Source: Chromohalobacter sarecensis
Lineage (GTDB): Bacteria; Pseudomonadota; Gammaproteobacteria; Pseudomonadales; Halomonadaceae
Direction of reading: 5' to 3'
DNA length: 64,000 nucleotides
NCBI RefSeq assembly: GCF_023061135.1
Contig: NZ_JAKGAN010000003.1
Coordinates: 186,001-250,000 of the forward strand
The first letter of the stretch is position 1, and every line of letters starts with the position of its first letter. A program made the translations under genes and the position numbers. The notes beneath the pieces were generated by a model that ran no database searches, was not told the DNA's origin, and saw nothing but the letters and a program-made list of their open reading frames with translations. Positions 10,859-19,679 of this stretch are shown here, in pieces.

Positions 10859-11812
10859 ATGACCAACATGGTGAAGAGAAGGGTACACGTAGCGGCGGCT
10901 GCCATCATTCGCGAGGATGGTCATGTGCTACTGGCACGCCGTCCCTCGATCGTCGATCAGGGTGGGCTATGGGAATTTCCCGGGGGCAAACTGGCACCCT
11001 ACGAAACCGGTTATGAAGCGCTCAGGCGTGAGCTTCGCGAAGAGTTGGGCATCGAGATCCTGCGCGCTCAACCGCTCATTCGCGTTCACCATGAATATGC
11101 CGATAAGCGTATTTTGCTCGATGTCTGGCAAGTGCACGACTTCGAAGGCGAGCCCTTCGGTCGCGAGGGCCAGGCGGTGCGCTGGGTACCACAGGCGGAG
11201 CTCAACAATTATCCGTTCCCGGAAGCCAATCATCCGATCTTGCGCGCGGTATGTCTGCCGCACGAGTATCTGATCAGTGACGAGGAAGCCGATGACACGG
11301 TATTTCTCGACAAGCTCGAACGTGCCCTACGCGACGATAACATCCGTCTGGTGCAGTTGCGGGCCAAGACGCTGGATGACAGTGCGTATCTCAAGCGTGC
11401 CGAGCAAGCACTGGCACTCTGCCGGCGCTACGAGGCACGCCTGATTCTCAATGGCGATCCCGCGCTGCTCGACAGCATCGATGCCGATGGCATTCACCTA
11501 CCCAGTCGTGTCCTGATGGCGCTCAAGCATCGTCCCCTCGCCGATGATAAATGGCTGGGGGCATCGACGCACGATCCCCAACAGCTCGAACAGGCGGCCG
11601 CAATTGGTTGCGACTTCGTGACGTTCTCGCCGGTGCGCGTGACGCCAAGTCACCCGGGCGCTGCGCCGGTCGGCTGGCACGACTTCCAGCAATTGGTGGA
11701 AACGGCGGGCATGCCGGTCTATGCGCTGGGCGGCGTCACGCGGGACGATATCGACCAGGCACGTGCGGTGGGCGCTCAAGGGATTGCGACGATTCGCGAT
11801 CTCTGGAAATAA
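10859..11812 (+). CDS. Nudix hydrolase fused to a ThiE/TenI-like domain
   Basis: 317 residues in two parts. Residues 1-135 are a MutT-type Nudix hydrolase with the Nudix box beginning GGKLAPYETGYEALRREL and continuing to EELGI. Such enzymes clean oxidised dGTP. Residues ~150-317 are a TIM barrel like thiamine-phosphate synthase: IRLVQLRAKTLDD, ARLILNGDP, DADGIHLPS and VYALGGVTRDDIDQA. The thiamine-synthase residues are altered (NGDP where NDR is usual, HLPS where HLGQ is usual), so the second half may not make thiamine phosphate. The same fusion occurs near secA/argJ in Pseudomonas. ATG 10859 follows AAGGTGA. Confidence 0.9.
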   Translation: MTNMVKRRVHVAAAAIIREDGHVLLARRPSIVDQGGLWEFPGGKLAPYETGYEALRRELREELGIEILRAQPLIRVHHEYADKRILLDVWQVHDFEGEPFGREGQAVRWVPQAELNNYPFPEANHPILRAVCLPHEYLISDEEADDTVFLDKLERALRDDNIRLVQLRAKTLDDSAYLKRAEQALALCRRYEARLILNGDPALLDSIDADGIHLPSRVLMALKHRPLADDKWLGASTHDPQQLEQAAAIGCDFVTFSPVRVTPSHPGAAPVGWHDFQQLVETAGMPVYALGGVTRDDIDQARAVGAQGIATIRDLWK

Positions 11813-11847
11813 CGCTTTCGAAGCATCGCGATAATGCGATATCGCTT

Positions 11848-11880
11848 ACCAACGGCTCGCCATTTTGGCGAGCCGTTGGT
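11848..11880. terminator. Bidirectional terminator between Nudix/ThiE and yacG
   Basis: A perfect 14-bp inverted repeat (11848-11861 with 11867-11880) with a 5-nt ATTTT loop lies between convergent genes, 36 nt after the Nudix/ThiE stop and 15 nt from the end of yacG. It is followed by GTTT on the plus strand. Stem length and position support termination from both sides despite the short T tract. Confidence 0.65.
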
Positions 11881-11894
11881 GTTTACGCTCTATC

Positions 11895-12128
11895 CTATTG
11901 GCGAGGTTCGCCGCGCTCCAGATCGTCGATCAAGCGGTCGAGATCGGTTTCATCCATGGCGGGTTCGCCCGCGATACGATGGGATTCATCGGCCCAGGCG
12001 CCAAGGTCGAGCAAGCGACAGCGCTTCGAGCAGAAGGGGCGATACGGGTTGTCGGTTGTCCAGGCGACCTTGGTGCGACACTGGGGACAAGCGACTTCAA
12101 GGGGGCGGTCTTGGGATGTCTCCGTCAT
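11895..12128 (-). CDS. yacG: DNA gyrase inhibitor YacG
   Basis: A 77-residue zinc-finger protein. Four cysteines form the zinc site: CPQC and, 15 residues on, CSKRC, in the pattern C-x2-C-x15-C-x3-C with YRPFCSKRCRLLDLGAW, the YacG signature. The E. coli protein binds GyrB and inhibits gyrase. ATG 12128 lies one base after the coaE stop, so translation is coupled. The order pilD-coaE-yacG is the same as in Pseudomonas. An in-frame start 18 codons upstream lies inside coaE and was not used. Confidence 0.92.
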   Translation of the reverse strand: MTETSQDRPLEVACPQCRTKVAWTTDNPYRPFCSKRCRLLDLGAWADESHRIAGEPAMDETDLDRLIDDLERGEPRQ

Positions 12129-12129
12129 G

Positions 12130-12768
12130 CTAAAGCGAGTGCTCCTGATGAGTGCCATCGAATAGTTGCCGGTAACGCGCATCGAGCTTGGCGACCTGCG
12201 CTTTCAGCGCCGTCATGTCGCCATGATTTTCGATCACGTCGTCGGCAAGCGCCAGCCGCTCTTGGCGGGGCATCTGTGCTGCAAGGATAGCATGCGCCTG
12301 GGTCTCGCTCACTTCGTCGCGTGCCTGGGTACGTGTCACCTGAAGCGCTTCGGGGATATCGATCACCAAGCGACGGTCGACGAGCGAGACTTGATCGGTC
12401 TCGAACAGCAGCGGTGACACCAGCAAGCCATAGGGCGCGTCGCCCTGGCGTATCGTCTCGAGCCGCTCGTGCAATCGCTGACGGATGCGTGGATGCGTGA
12501 CGCTTTCCAGCCACTGACGCTCGCCGTCATCGGCGAAGACAATGTCGCGCAAGGCACGACGTTGCAAGTGACCCTGGGCATCGAGCAGCGAGGAGCCGTA
12601 GCGTGCCACGATTTCATCCAGCGCAGGCTCGCCGGGCGCGACGATATCGCGTGCCACGAGGTCGGCATCGACCCAGGGAATGCCCAGTTCGGTGAACATG
12701 GCGGCGACGGTGGACTTGCCCGAGGCGATGCCACCGGTCACGCCGATGATGGGGGCGGTGGATGTCAT
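12130..12768 (-). CDS. coaE: Dephospho-CoA kinase
   Basis: Phosphorylates the ribose 3'-OH of dephospho-CoA, the last step of coenzyme A synthesis. It has 212 residues. The P-loop GVTGGIASGKSTVAAMF sits at the N-terminus, followed by DADLVARDIVAPGEPAL (substrate site) and PLLFETD. ATG 12768 gives the normal N-terminus. The frame stays open 50 codons upstream into pilD, which was disregarded. It starts 11 nt after pilD and is followed directly by yacG, an operon shared with Pseudomonas. Confidence 0.95.
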   Translation of the reverse strand: MTSTAPIIGVTGGIASGKSTVAAMFTELGIPWVDADLVARDIVAPGEPALDEIVARYGSSLLDAQGHLQRRALRDIVFADDGERQWLESVTHPRIRQRLHERLETIRQGDAPYGLLVSPLLFETDQVSLVDRRLVIDIPEALQVTRTQARDEVSETQAHAILAAQMPRQERLALADDVIENHGDMTALKAQVAKLDARYRQLFDGTHQEHSL

Positions 12769-12778
12769 GGCAAATTCC

Positions 12779-13621
12779 TCATAAGCCGGTCCAGGCGCGT
12801 AGCGGTGCGCCGAAGAGTACCGCGATCCACCCGGCGAGAGCGAGAAAGGGACCGAACGGCAACGGCATGCCGCGCAGGCGCGGCAGCGAGAGCTGCAGCA
12901 GCACCCCGATGATGGCACCCAGCCCGGCGGAGAGCATCAGTAGCATCGGCAGCATCGTCCAGCCGAACCAGGCGCCCAGCGCCGCCAGCAGCTTGAAGTC
13001 ACCGTAGCCCATGCCTTCCTTCTTGGTCAGCCACTTGAACAGCCAGTAGAAACTCCACAGCAGCAGATAGCCGGCCATGGCGCCGACGACGGCATTCTCG
13101 AGCATATAGGGCTGAAAGAAGAGCTGATAAAGCAGGCCGGCCCAGAGCAAAGGCAGCGTGATGATATCGGGCAGTAACTGGGTGCGCAGATCGATGACGG
13201 CCAGCACCAGCAACGCCAGGCACAGTCCGCTCCAGGCCAGCGCCGCCCAGGTGGCACCATGCACGATGATGACGCTCGCCATCAACAGACCCGCCATCAG
13301 CTCGATCAATGGGTACTGCACGCTGATGCGCGTCTGGCAATGCGCGCAGCGGCCACGGCGCTTGAACCAGCCGATGAGGGGCAGGTTGTCGTGCCAGGCG
13401 ATCGGCTGGCGGCAACTCGGGCATTGCGAGCGTGGCGTGCACAGGTTGTAGCGCGTCACTTCCTCCTCGGGAAGCGCCAGTGAATCGCGTGCTTCCTGGC
13501 GCCATTGCTGCATCAGCATCACCGGCAGACGCACGATCACGACATTGAGAAAACTGCCCAGCAAGGCACCGAGGACGAACGCCATCACGGCCAGCCACGC
13601 TAAAGGGATTTCGGCGAGCAA
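12779..13621 (-). CDS. pilD: Type IV prepilin peptidase and N-methyltransferase
   Basis: Inner-membrane aspartic protease that removes the prepilin leader and methylates the new N-terminus. It acts on PilA and on type II secretion pseudopilins if present. The 280 residues include GALLGSFLNVVIVRLP at the N-terminus and the cytoplasmic zinc loop with two CxxC pairs (CPSC, CAHC). Both catalytic aspartates are present: VIDLRTQLLPD and KEGMGYGDFKLLAALGAW. About eight hydrophobic helices are visible. It lies downstream of pilC in the same strand. Confidence 0.96.
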   Translation of the reverse strand: MLAEIPLAWLAVMAFVLGALLGSFLNVVIVRLPVMLMQQWRQEARDSLALPEEEVTRYNLCTPRSQCPSCRQPIAWHDNLPLIGWFKRRGRCAHCQTRISVQYPLIELMAGLLMASVIIVHGATWAALAWSGLCLALLVLAVIDLRTQLLPDIITLPLLWAGLLYQLFFQPYMLENAVVGAMAGYLLLWSFYWLFKWLTKKEGMGYGDFKLLAALGAWFGWTMLPMLLMLSAGLGAIIGVLLQLSLPRLRGMPLPFGPFLALAGWIAVLFGAPLRAWTGL

Positions 13622-13691
13622 CGTGCTACTCCTGAAACGAACGCACCCGGCGACATGCCGGGGCGGATAAATTGGGGAACGCGCTAGCGTT

Positions 13692-14924
13692 CTAGATTGC
13701 CGAGCCCATCTCGAAGATTGGCAGATACATCGACACCACGAGGCCGCCGACCAGAACGCCCAGCACCACGATGATGAAGGGTTCGAGCAACGATGTCAGG
13801 GCGTCGACCTTGGTGTCGACGTCTTCCTCGTAGAAATCCGCTACCTTGTTGAGCATTGTGTCCAGCGCGCCCGACTCTTCGCCGACCCCGATCATCTGTA
13901 CGGCCAGATTGGGGAAGCGCCCGGTGGCGCGCATGGCGAAGTTGAGTTGCTGGCCACTGGCGACGTGTTCACGCACCTCGTTGATGGCGCGCTGGTAGAC
14001 GCGATTGCCGGTCGAGCCTGCTGCAGTATGCAGTGATTCGACCAAGGGCACCCCCGCGCTGAAAGTCGTCGCCAGCGTTCGCGAGAAACGTGCCACCGAC
14101 GACTTGTCGAGGATATCGCCGATCACCGGCAGGCGCAGCATCAGCCCGTCGACCCGATAGGCGAAGCGCGGCGAGCGCCGTATGCCGAGACGTATCAGCA
14201 AGCCGGCAGCGATGAAGACACCCAGCAAGTGCAGCCAATAGGCCTGGACCCATTCCGAGAGATGGATGGTCAATTGCGTGAAGGCGGGCAGGTCGGCACC
14301 GAAGCCGCGAAACAGGCTCTCGAATTGGGGGACGACTTTGATCAGCAGCAGGGCGGTCACCCCCATGCCCACTAGCACGACGGCGGCGGGATAATAAAGC
14401 GCCTTGCGTACGCGGGACCGCAGCGAGTCGATCTTTTCCTTATAGCTGGCGACACGTTCCAGCATGCGATCCAGCGAGCCGGATTGCTCGCCGGCTTCGA
14501 CCATGTTGACGAACATCCGGTCGAAATGTTGTGGATGCTGCGAGAGTGCTTCGGAAAAGCTGGCGCCGGCCGAGACTTCATTCATAAGCGTCTCGATGAG
14601 GTGATGCATGGCGGGGCGCTTGAGGCTTTCCGAGACAACGCTGAACGCCTGTAGCAAGGGGATGCCGGCACGGATCATGGTCGCCATCTGGCGTGCGAAC
14701 AGGGTGATGTCCTGCGGACGTATGCGGCCCAGCCCGAAAGGGCTGCGCACGCGTTGAATGCGCTTGACGAGGATGTTCTGACGCCCGAGTTCCTGGCGCA
14801 CGCCCATTTCATCTGCGGCGACCAGTTCGCCTTGAATGGTCTCGCCGCGCGAGTTCTTGCCCTTCCACCGCCAGCGGTGCAGGACGACGCGCCGAGGCGC
14901 CTTGCTGCGTGTCGCTACCGCCAT
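13692..14924 (-). CDS. pilC: Type IV pilus inner-membrane platform protein
   Basis: Polytopic platform protein that works with the PilB motor to extrude pilin. It has 410 residues and two repeats of the GspF/PilC domain: FARQMATMIRAGIPLLQAF in the first half and FSRTLATTFSAGVPLVESL in the second. Each is followed by transmembrane helices, and it ends VLGVLVGGLVVSMYLPIFEM. It starts 32 nt after pilB and precedes pilD by 70 nt. Both repeats are intact and the length is normal. Confidence 0.96.
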   Translation of the reverse strand: MAVATRSKAPRRVVLHRWRWKGKNSRGETIQGELVAADEMGVRQELGRQNILVKRIQRVRSPFGLGRIRPQDITLFARQMATMIRAGIPLLQAFSVVSESLKRPAMHHLIETLMNEVSAGASFSEALSQHPQHFDRMFVNMVEAGEQSGSLDRMLERVASYKEKIDSLRSRVRKALYYPAAVVLVGMGVTALLLIKVVPQFESLFRGFGADLPAFTQLTIHLSEWVQAYWLHLLGVFIAAGLLIRLGIRRSPRFAYRVDGLMLRLPVIGDILDKSSVARFSRTLATTFSAGVPLVESLHTAAGSTGNRVYQRAINEVREHVASGQQLNFAMRATGRFPNLAVQMIGVGEESGALDTMLNKVADFYEEDVDTKVDALTSLLEPFIIVVLGVLVGGLVVSMYLPIFEMGSAI

Positions 14925-14956
14925 GTCGTTGTCCTCATGTCACTTGACCGGATCGC

Positions 14957-16699
14957 TTATTCCAGCACCACGCGATTGATTTCCTCGAGGCTGGTAATGC
15001 CCGCAAGTACTTTGCTCAGACCGCTGCGCCGCAAATCGGGATGGCCTTCTTGACGGGCCAGTTCGCCGAGTTCCAATGAATTGCCGTCGGCCATGATCAG
15101 TTTGCTCATGGCCTCGCTGACGGGGAGTACCTCATAGAGACCGACGCGTCCTTTGTAGCCGTGGGTGCATTGTGCACAGCCCGTGGCGCGATAGCAGGTC
15201 GCGGTCTCGATTTCCTCTGTCGTGAAGCCTGCATCGAGAAAGAGTTCCCGAGGCAGCTCGACGGATGCTTTGCAATGGGGGCACAACTGACGTACCAGGC
15301 GCTGGGCGACGATCAGGGTCACTGAGCTGGCAATATTGTAGGCCGCCACGCCCATGTTGCGCAGCCGCGTCAGGGTTTCCGCCGCCGAGTTGGTGTGCAG
15401 CGTCGAGAGTACCAGGTGGCCGGTCTGCGCGGCCTTGACGGAGATCTCTGCGGTTTCCAGGTCACGGACCTCGCCAACCATCACCACATCGGGATCCTGA
15501 CGCAGGAAGGCGCGCAGCGCGCTGGCAAAATCCAGCCCGATCTTGGGCAGCACATTGACCTGATTGATGCCGTCCAGCTTGAGCTCGACGGGGTCCTCGG
15601 CGGTGGCGATATTGCGCGCATCGGTATTGAGGATGTTGAGCCCGGTATACAGGGTTACGGTCTTGCCGCTACCGGTAGGGCCGGTGGCGAGTATCATCCC
15701 CTGCGGCTGCACCAAGGCGTGTTCGAACAGTGCCTTTTGTGATTCGCTAAAGCCCAGTGCATCGATGCCCAGGCGTGTGGCGCCGGCATCCAGCAGGCGC
15801 AGCACGATTTTTTCGCCATGTACCGTGGGTAGCGTGCTGACACGAAAGTCGATGGTACGCGAGGCCGAGACACGCAGCTTGATGGCGCCATCCTGTGGCA
15901 AGCGGCGCTCGGAAATATCCAGGCGCGACATGACCTTGAGGCGTGCCGACAGGCGCGCGCGCAGATTGAACGGTGGTCGCGCCACCTCGACCAGGATGCC
16001 ATCGATGCGAAAGCGGATGCGAAAGGTCGACTCATAAGGCTCGAAGTGGATATCCGAGGCGCCACGCCGTGCGGCATCGAGCATCATCTTGTGTACGAAA
16101 CGCACCACCGGGGCGTCGTCGTCATCGGTGTCGAGCCCTTCGTTGAGGGGCTCGACATCATCGAGATCGAGCGTCTCGAGCGCCTCGCTGGCATCGTCGA
16201 GGGCTTCGAGCATACCGTGCGTCTCGCGCTGGACGAGATAACGCTCGATGGCCGGCTGCAACTGATCGGCGGCGACCAATACGCCCTCGGCGGTGAGTCC
16301 GGTGGTGAACTGCAGTTCGTCGAGGCTTGCCAGCGTCGAAGGATAGGGGATCGCCACGCTGATGTGGCGCTCGCCACGCGCCAGCGGCAAGACCCCGAGA
16401 CGACGGATCAGCGTGTCGGACAGCCCCTCGCCGATGGGCAGACGCTCGGGGCTGACGGCCTCCAGGTCGACGAACGGCAGGCCATATTCCCACGCGGCAC
16501 TCTGGGTGGCTTCGCGCGCGGGAACCCAGCGCTGCTCGATGACGTACTCGAGCACCGACTGATGCGTATCGTGCACGGCCTCCATGGCACGCTGCGCCTT
16601 GGATTCCTCGAGCAGGCCTTCCGAGACCAGACGCTCGGCGAGCCCTTTCAAAAGCGGTGTGCCGGGGGCGGGAGGAGACGACGATGAAGACGAATGCAT
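14957..16699 (-). CDS. pilB: Type IV pilus assembly ATPase PilB
   Basis: Hexameric ATPase that powers pilus extension. Its 580 residues comprise an N-terminal MshEN-type region, then RRGASDIHFEPYESTFRIRF, Walker A ATGPTGSGKTVTLYTGL, the Asp box TAEDPVEL, Walker B DPDVVMVGEVRD, and the His box TGHLVLSTLHTNSA. A four-cysteine zinc site (CPHC ... CAQC) follows near the C-terminus. It is the first gene of pilB-pilC-pilD and is divergent from pilA, with a 344-nt intergenic region. Confidence 0.97.
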   Translation of the reverse strand: MHSSSSSSPPAPGTPLLKGLAERLVSEGLLEESKAQRAMEAVHDTHQSVLEYVIEQRWVPAREATQSAAWEYGLPFVDLEAVSPERLPIGEGLSDTLIRRLGVLPLARGERHISVAIPYPSTLASLDELQFTTGLTAEGVLVAADQLQPAIERYLVQRETHGMLEALDDASEALETLDLDDVEPLNEGLDTDDDDAPVVRFVHKMMLDAARRGASDIHFEPYESTFRIRFRIDGILVEVARPPFNLRARLSARLKVMSRLDISERRLPQDGAIKLRVSASRTIDFRVSTLPTVHGEKIVLRLLDAGATRLGIDALGFSESQKALFEHALVQPQGMILATGPTGSGKTVTLYTGLNILNTDARNIATAEDPVELKLDGINQVNVLPKIGLDFASALRAFLRQDPDVVMVGEVRDLETAEISVKAAQTGHLVLSTLHTNSAAETLTRLRNMGVAAYNIASSVTLIVAQRLVRQLCPHCKASVELPRELFLDAGFTTEEIETATCYRATGCAQCTHGYKGRVGLYEVLPVSEAMSKLIMADGNSLELGELARQEGHPDLRRSGLSKVLAGITSLEEINRVVLE

Positions 16700-17043
16700 A
16701 AGCGTTTCGACACCAAAAGGAGTGACCAGGTGGGGCGGCCTCTACCCCGTGACTTCTCGCATCCTACCCCATGCATGGTCGCCATGGTGACCCTGGGCAT
16801 GAGATATCTCGTCAATTAGCGTGTTTGGATATGATCGGCCGATGTTAGGAAAACTTTAACGTCGAGCATCTTGCCAGCATGAGAAGTGTAATTTAACGTA
16901 ACATTCTAGGGGATTGCCTCGCAGAAAGCCGGCAGATACCGGCACCTCGCCGGAGCGCCCGCAACGCGTTATCATCCGCCCGCGTCGGGCTCGCCAAAAA
17001 GGCGAACAACAGGGCATTCAACAAGGGGTCACAGGAGAACTCA
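16700..17043. promoter_or_regulatory. Divergent pilB / pilA intergenic region
   Basis: This 344-nt gap must hold the promoters for pilB (leftward) and pilA (rightward). The part from 16800 to 16910 is AT-rich, with TAATTTAACGTAACATTC. Nearer pilA there are two small hairpins: GCCGG/CCGGC around 16930, and TCGCC-AAAAA-GGCGA around 16990-17004 in the likely pilA leader. I could not find a convincing sigma-54 (GG-N10-GC) element, the usual Pseudomonas pilA promoter. No gene was seen in the gap. Confidence 0.4.
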
Positions 17044-17496
17044 ATGGAACGTCAACAACGCGGTTTTACACTCATCGAACTAATGATCGTCGTCGCGATC
17101 ATCGGCATCCTCGCCGCCATCGCTATACCGCAGTACCAGAACTACGTCGCACGCTCGGAAGTCAGCTCCGCACTCGCGACCCTCAAGTCACTGCAAACAC
17201 CGGCAGAACTGGCGGTGCAAGAAGGTAATACTGTCGACGCGGCGTCCGATCTTGGTCTTGCCGATGACGCTGTTCAGAATGGCAGTATCGGCGTGACCGG
17301 TTTCAATGGTGGCCAAGATGACGACGGTAATGAGTTAACGCCATCCATCACATTTACATTTGATGATGAAGGCAATTTTGCTGGCGACACTTTGACGCTG
17401 GAACGCCAAGAAGAAGGTGGGTGGCAGTGTACGGCATCGGACGGCATTGGTGACGACGTCGTGCCCGATAGTTGTGTGGCTAACACGACTTCCTGA
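17044..17496 (+). CDS. pilA: Major type IV pilin
   Basis: Structural subunit of type IVa pili. The 150-residue prepilin has a 7-residue positive leader (MERQQRG) cut by PilD before Phe in [20 protein letters not shown]. Glu5 of the mature protein is conserved. The hydrophobic helix runs to [15 protein letters not shown]. The globular head is very acidic ([23 protein letters not shown]), as expected for a halophile. It has two cysteines (GWQC and DSC) that could form the C-terminal disulfide loop. AGGAG lies just before ATG. Confidence 0.93.
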   Translation: MERQQRGFTLIELMIVVAIIGILAAIAIPQYQNYVARSEVSSALATLKSLQTPAELAVQEGNTVDAASDLGLADDAVQNGSIGVTGFNGGQDDDGNELTPSITFTFDDEGNFAGDTLTLERQEEGGWQCTASDGIGDDVVPDSCVANTTS

Positions 17497-17523
17497 GGTA
17501 TAAGCAAACGGTTTCCTGATATA

Positions 17524-17547
17524 AAAGGCCGGCATTCGCCGGCCTTT
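17524..17547 (+). terminator. Terminator of pilA
   Basis: A perfect 10-bp stem AAAGGCCGGC / GCCGGCCTTT around ATTC lies 28 nt after the pilA stop. It has A and T runs on the two sides, so it could act in both directions against the convergent hypothetical gene. Confidence 0.82.
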
Positions 17548-17609
17548 CAAGTTCTCTCTAACACCCTTCGTTCTTCTTCCTTCCTTCTTCCTTCTCAAAA
17601 CTTCCAGCT

Positions 17610-17897
17610 TCAGTACAACGCCTTCCCTTCGTTGACGACTTCCTTCAACACTTCCAGAAACAGCCGGTCGGCTTCCGAGTGTTCGCTGGGATCTTCGGGG
17701 ATATGCACGCTGGTGTTGTCCGAGATCTCGTTGGCGATGGTGGCCCACATCTGGCGGCTGTCGCCGTCGTCGGTGTAATGCGCTCGGGCGATGGTGAGCG
17801 ACTGCTCGAGAATCGCCGGATCTTGCAGCAGCTTCTTGATGAATTCACGCAGCTCATTGATGATCCGGATTTTCTGCATTTCGGACGCGGAACTCAT
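17610..17897 (-). CDS. Hypothetical protein, 95 residues
   Basis: Not recognised. A soluble, helical, acidic protein starting MSSASEMQKIRIINELREF. It contains LLQDPAILEQSLTIARAHYTDDGD, a tryptophan in RQMWATIANEISDN, and the acidic stretch IPEDPSEHSEADRLFLEVLKEVV. It has no signal peptide, membrane segment or cysteine motif. ATG 17897 follows GGAGAGAG on the minus strand; a longer in-frame version exists but reads through unlikely basic sequence. Just past its stop, the 3' region is a long purine tract on its coding strand. It is convergent with pilA and divergent from trkH. Confidence 0.7.
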   Translation of the reverse strand: MSSASEMQKIRIINELREFIKKLLQDPAILEQSLTIARAHYTDDGDSRQMWATIANEISDNTSVHIPEDPSEHSEADRLFLEVLKEVVNEGKALY

Positions 17898-18193
17898 GGG
17901 GCTCTCTCCGTATGGCCGTGTGGCCGTGTGGCGCATGCGGGATCGCGTGCCGTGCATTCACGGTATTGCGAATCGACGCGCAGGACGATGTCGCGGACGA
18001 TAGCACATCGTCGCGGTGGACGGCAGTAGGCTGGTACGGTGCATGGGCGGCCGCAGGATGTGCGAGTGCAGTCATACGAGTAGAGAAACGCCCGCGCCCC
18101 CTTTATAGTAGCGCTCGTTTATAATGACGCGCCGTTTGTGGCGCCTTCGTGAGTCATGGGACGTCGGCGACGCAGGGGCGAGGAGGAGGGCAG

Positions 18194-19675
18194 GTGGCGG
18201 TGATTCACCCACGCATCAAGCGTAGTCTGATGGTGTCGGCGCCAGTGGTCAGGATTCTGGCGGTGCTGCTTGGCGTGTTGGCGGCCTTGATGATCGTGCC
18301 GCTGGGCGTGCTGACCCTGGAGGGCGACCCTGACCGCATTGCCTTTGCGCTGTCGATCGCCATCGTGGCGGGGGCTGCATGTCTCATGTGGTTGGTCACG
18401 CATGGCATCGAGATTCTGCTGCGACCGCGTCAGATGTTCATCCTGACCACCTTGAGCTGGGTGCTGGTGAGTGCCGGGGCGAGCCTGCCGTTGATCCTGG
18501 GGGCGCCTCAGTTGTCCTTTGCCGATGCCGTCTTCGAGTCCGTCTCGGCGATCACCACTACCGGGTCGACGGTGCTGGTGGACATTGACGACCTCTCTGA
18601 CGGTCTCAAGTTGTGGCGCGGCCTGATGCAGTGGCTGGGCGGCATCGGCATCATCGTCATGGCGATCGCCATCCTGCCGTTTCTCAAGGTTGGCGGCATG
18701 CGTTTGTTCCAGACCGAGTCGTCGGACTGGTCCGACAAGGTGCTGCCACGCGCTGGCGGTATCGCCAAGGCGAGTGGCGCCATCTACCTGGGCGGGACCT
18801 TGCTGGCAATGCTGACGTACTACCTGGCGGGCATGACGCCGCTGGATGCCGTCGTGCATGCCATGAGTTCCATGGCCACCGGTGGCTTCGCCAATTCGGA
18901 TGCGTCTTTCGGCGTCTATCACGATCGTCCGCTGATTCTGTGGCTGGCCTCGTTCTTCATGCTCTGTGGCGCGTTACCGTTCGTGCTGTTCATCCGTGCG
19001 CTGCGCGATACACCGCACGTCCTGTGGCGGGATCAGCAGGTGCGGGGATTAATTGGACTGTTGGCGGTGGTGATCCTGGGGTTGACCGTGTATCGCGTCG
19101 CCGGGGGGGAGCCGTTCTTCGAGGCGCTGACCCAGGTCGCCTTCAATGTCATCTCGGTGGTCACCACCACCGGCTATGCGTCCGACGACTACACTCAATG
19201 GGGGCCGCTGGTCGTCGCCACGTTCTTTTATCTGACTTTCGTCGGTGGCTGTAGCGGGTCCACCAGTGGCGGCATGAAAATATTCCGCTTTCAGATCGGC
19301 GCCATCATGCTGTTCACCCAGTTGCGCCATCTCGTGCATGCTCAGGGAGTCTTCGCGCAACGCTATAACGGCAATCCGCTGAGCGACGAGGTCGTGCGCG
19401 GAGTCATTGCTTTTTCCTTCTTCTTTTTCCTGACGATTGCGGGACTGGCGCTGGGGCTGGCGCTGCTGGGGCTGGATTTGGTGACCGCACTATCGGGGGC
19501 GGCCACCGCCGTGGCCAATGTCGGCCCCGGTTTGGGGCCGGTCATCGGGCCGGCGGGGAATTTCTCGTCATTGCCCGATGCCGCCAAGTGGCTTCTGAGT
19601 CTGGGGATGTTGATGGGGCGCCTGGAAATCCTCACCGTGCTGGTGCTATTGACGCCCACATTCTGGCGGAAGTGA
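18194..19675 (+). CDS. trkH: TrkH-family potassium uptake protein
   Basis: Membrane subunit of a Trk-type K+ transporter, which works with the TrkA regulator (not in this window). Potassium uptake is central to salt adaptation in halophiles. The 493 residues hold four pore-loop repeats with selectivity glycines: SAITTTGSTVL, SSMATGGFANSD, SVVTTTGYASDD and ATAVANVGPGLGP. The signature GCSGSTSGGMKIFRFQ is present. GTG 18194 follows GGAGGAGGG; ATG 18149 in frame would add 15 residues. TATAAT occurs at 18120. Halomonas relatives carry two such proteins, TrkH and TrkI, and I cannot say which this is. Confidence 0.9.
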   Translation: MAVIHPRIKRSLMVSAPVVRILAVLLGVLAALMIVPLGVLTLEGDPDRIAFALSIAIVAGAACLMWLVTHGIEILLRPRQMFILTTLSWVLVSAGASLPLILGAPQLSFADAVFESVSAITTTGSTVLVDIDDLSDGLKLWRGLMQWLGGIGIIVMAIAILPFLKVGGMRLFQTESSDWSDKVLPRAGGIAKASGAIYLGGTLLAMLTYYLAGMTPLDAVVHAMSSMATGGFANSDASFGVYHDRPLILWLASFFMLCGALPFVLFIRALRDTPHVLWRDQQVRGLIGLLAVVILGLTVYRVAGGEPFFEALTQVAFNVISVVTTTGYASDDYTQWGPLVVATFFYLTFVGGCSGSTSGGMKIFRFQIGAIMLFTQLRHLVHAQGVFAQRYNGNPLSDEVVRGVIAFSFFFFLTIAGLALGLALLGLDLVTALSGAATAVANVGPGLGPVIGPAGNFSSLPDAAKWLLSLGMLMGRLEILTVLVLLTPTFWRK

Positions 19676-19679
19676 CGCT

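Noticed and set aside
17044-17496. Could pilA be a type II secretion pseudopilin (gspG)?
   Set aside because: It is divergent from pilBCD, of major pilin length, and no gsp genes lie nearby; the mature N-terminus and two C-terminal cysteines fit PilA.
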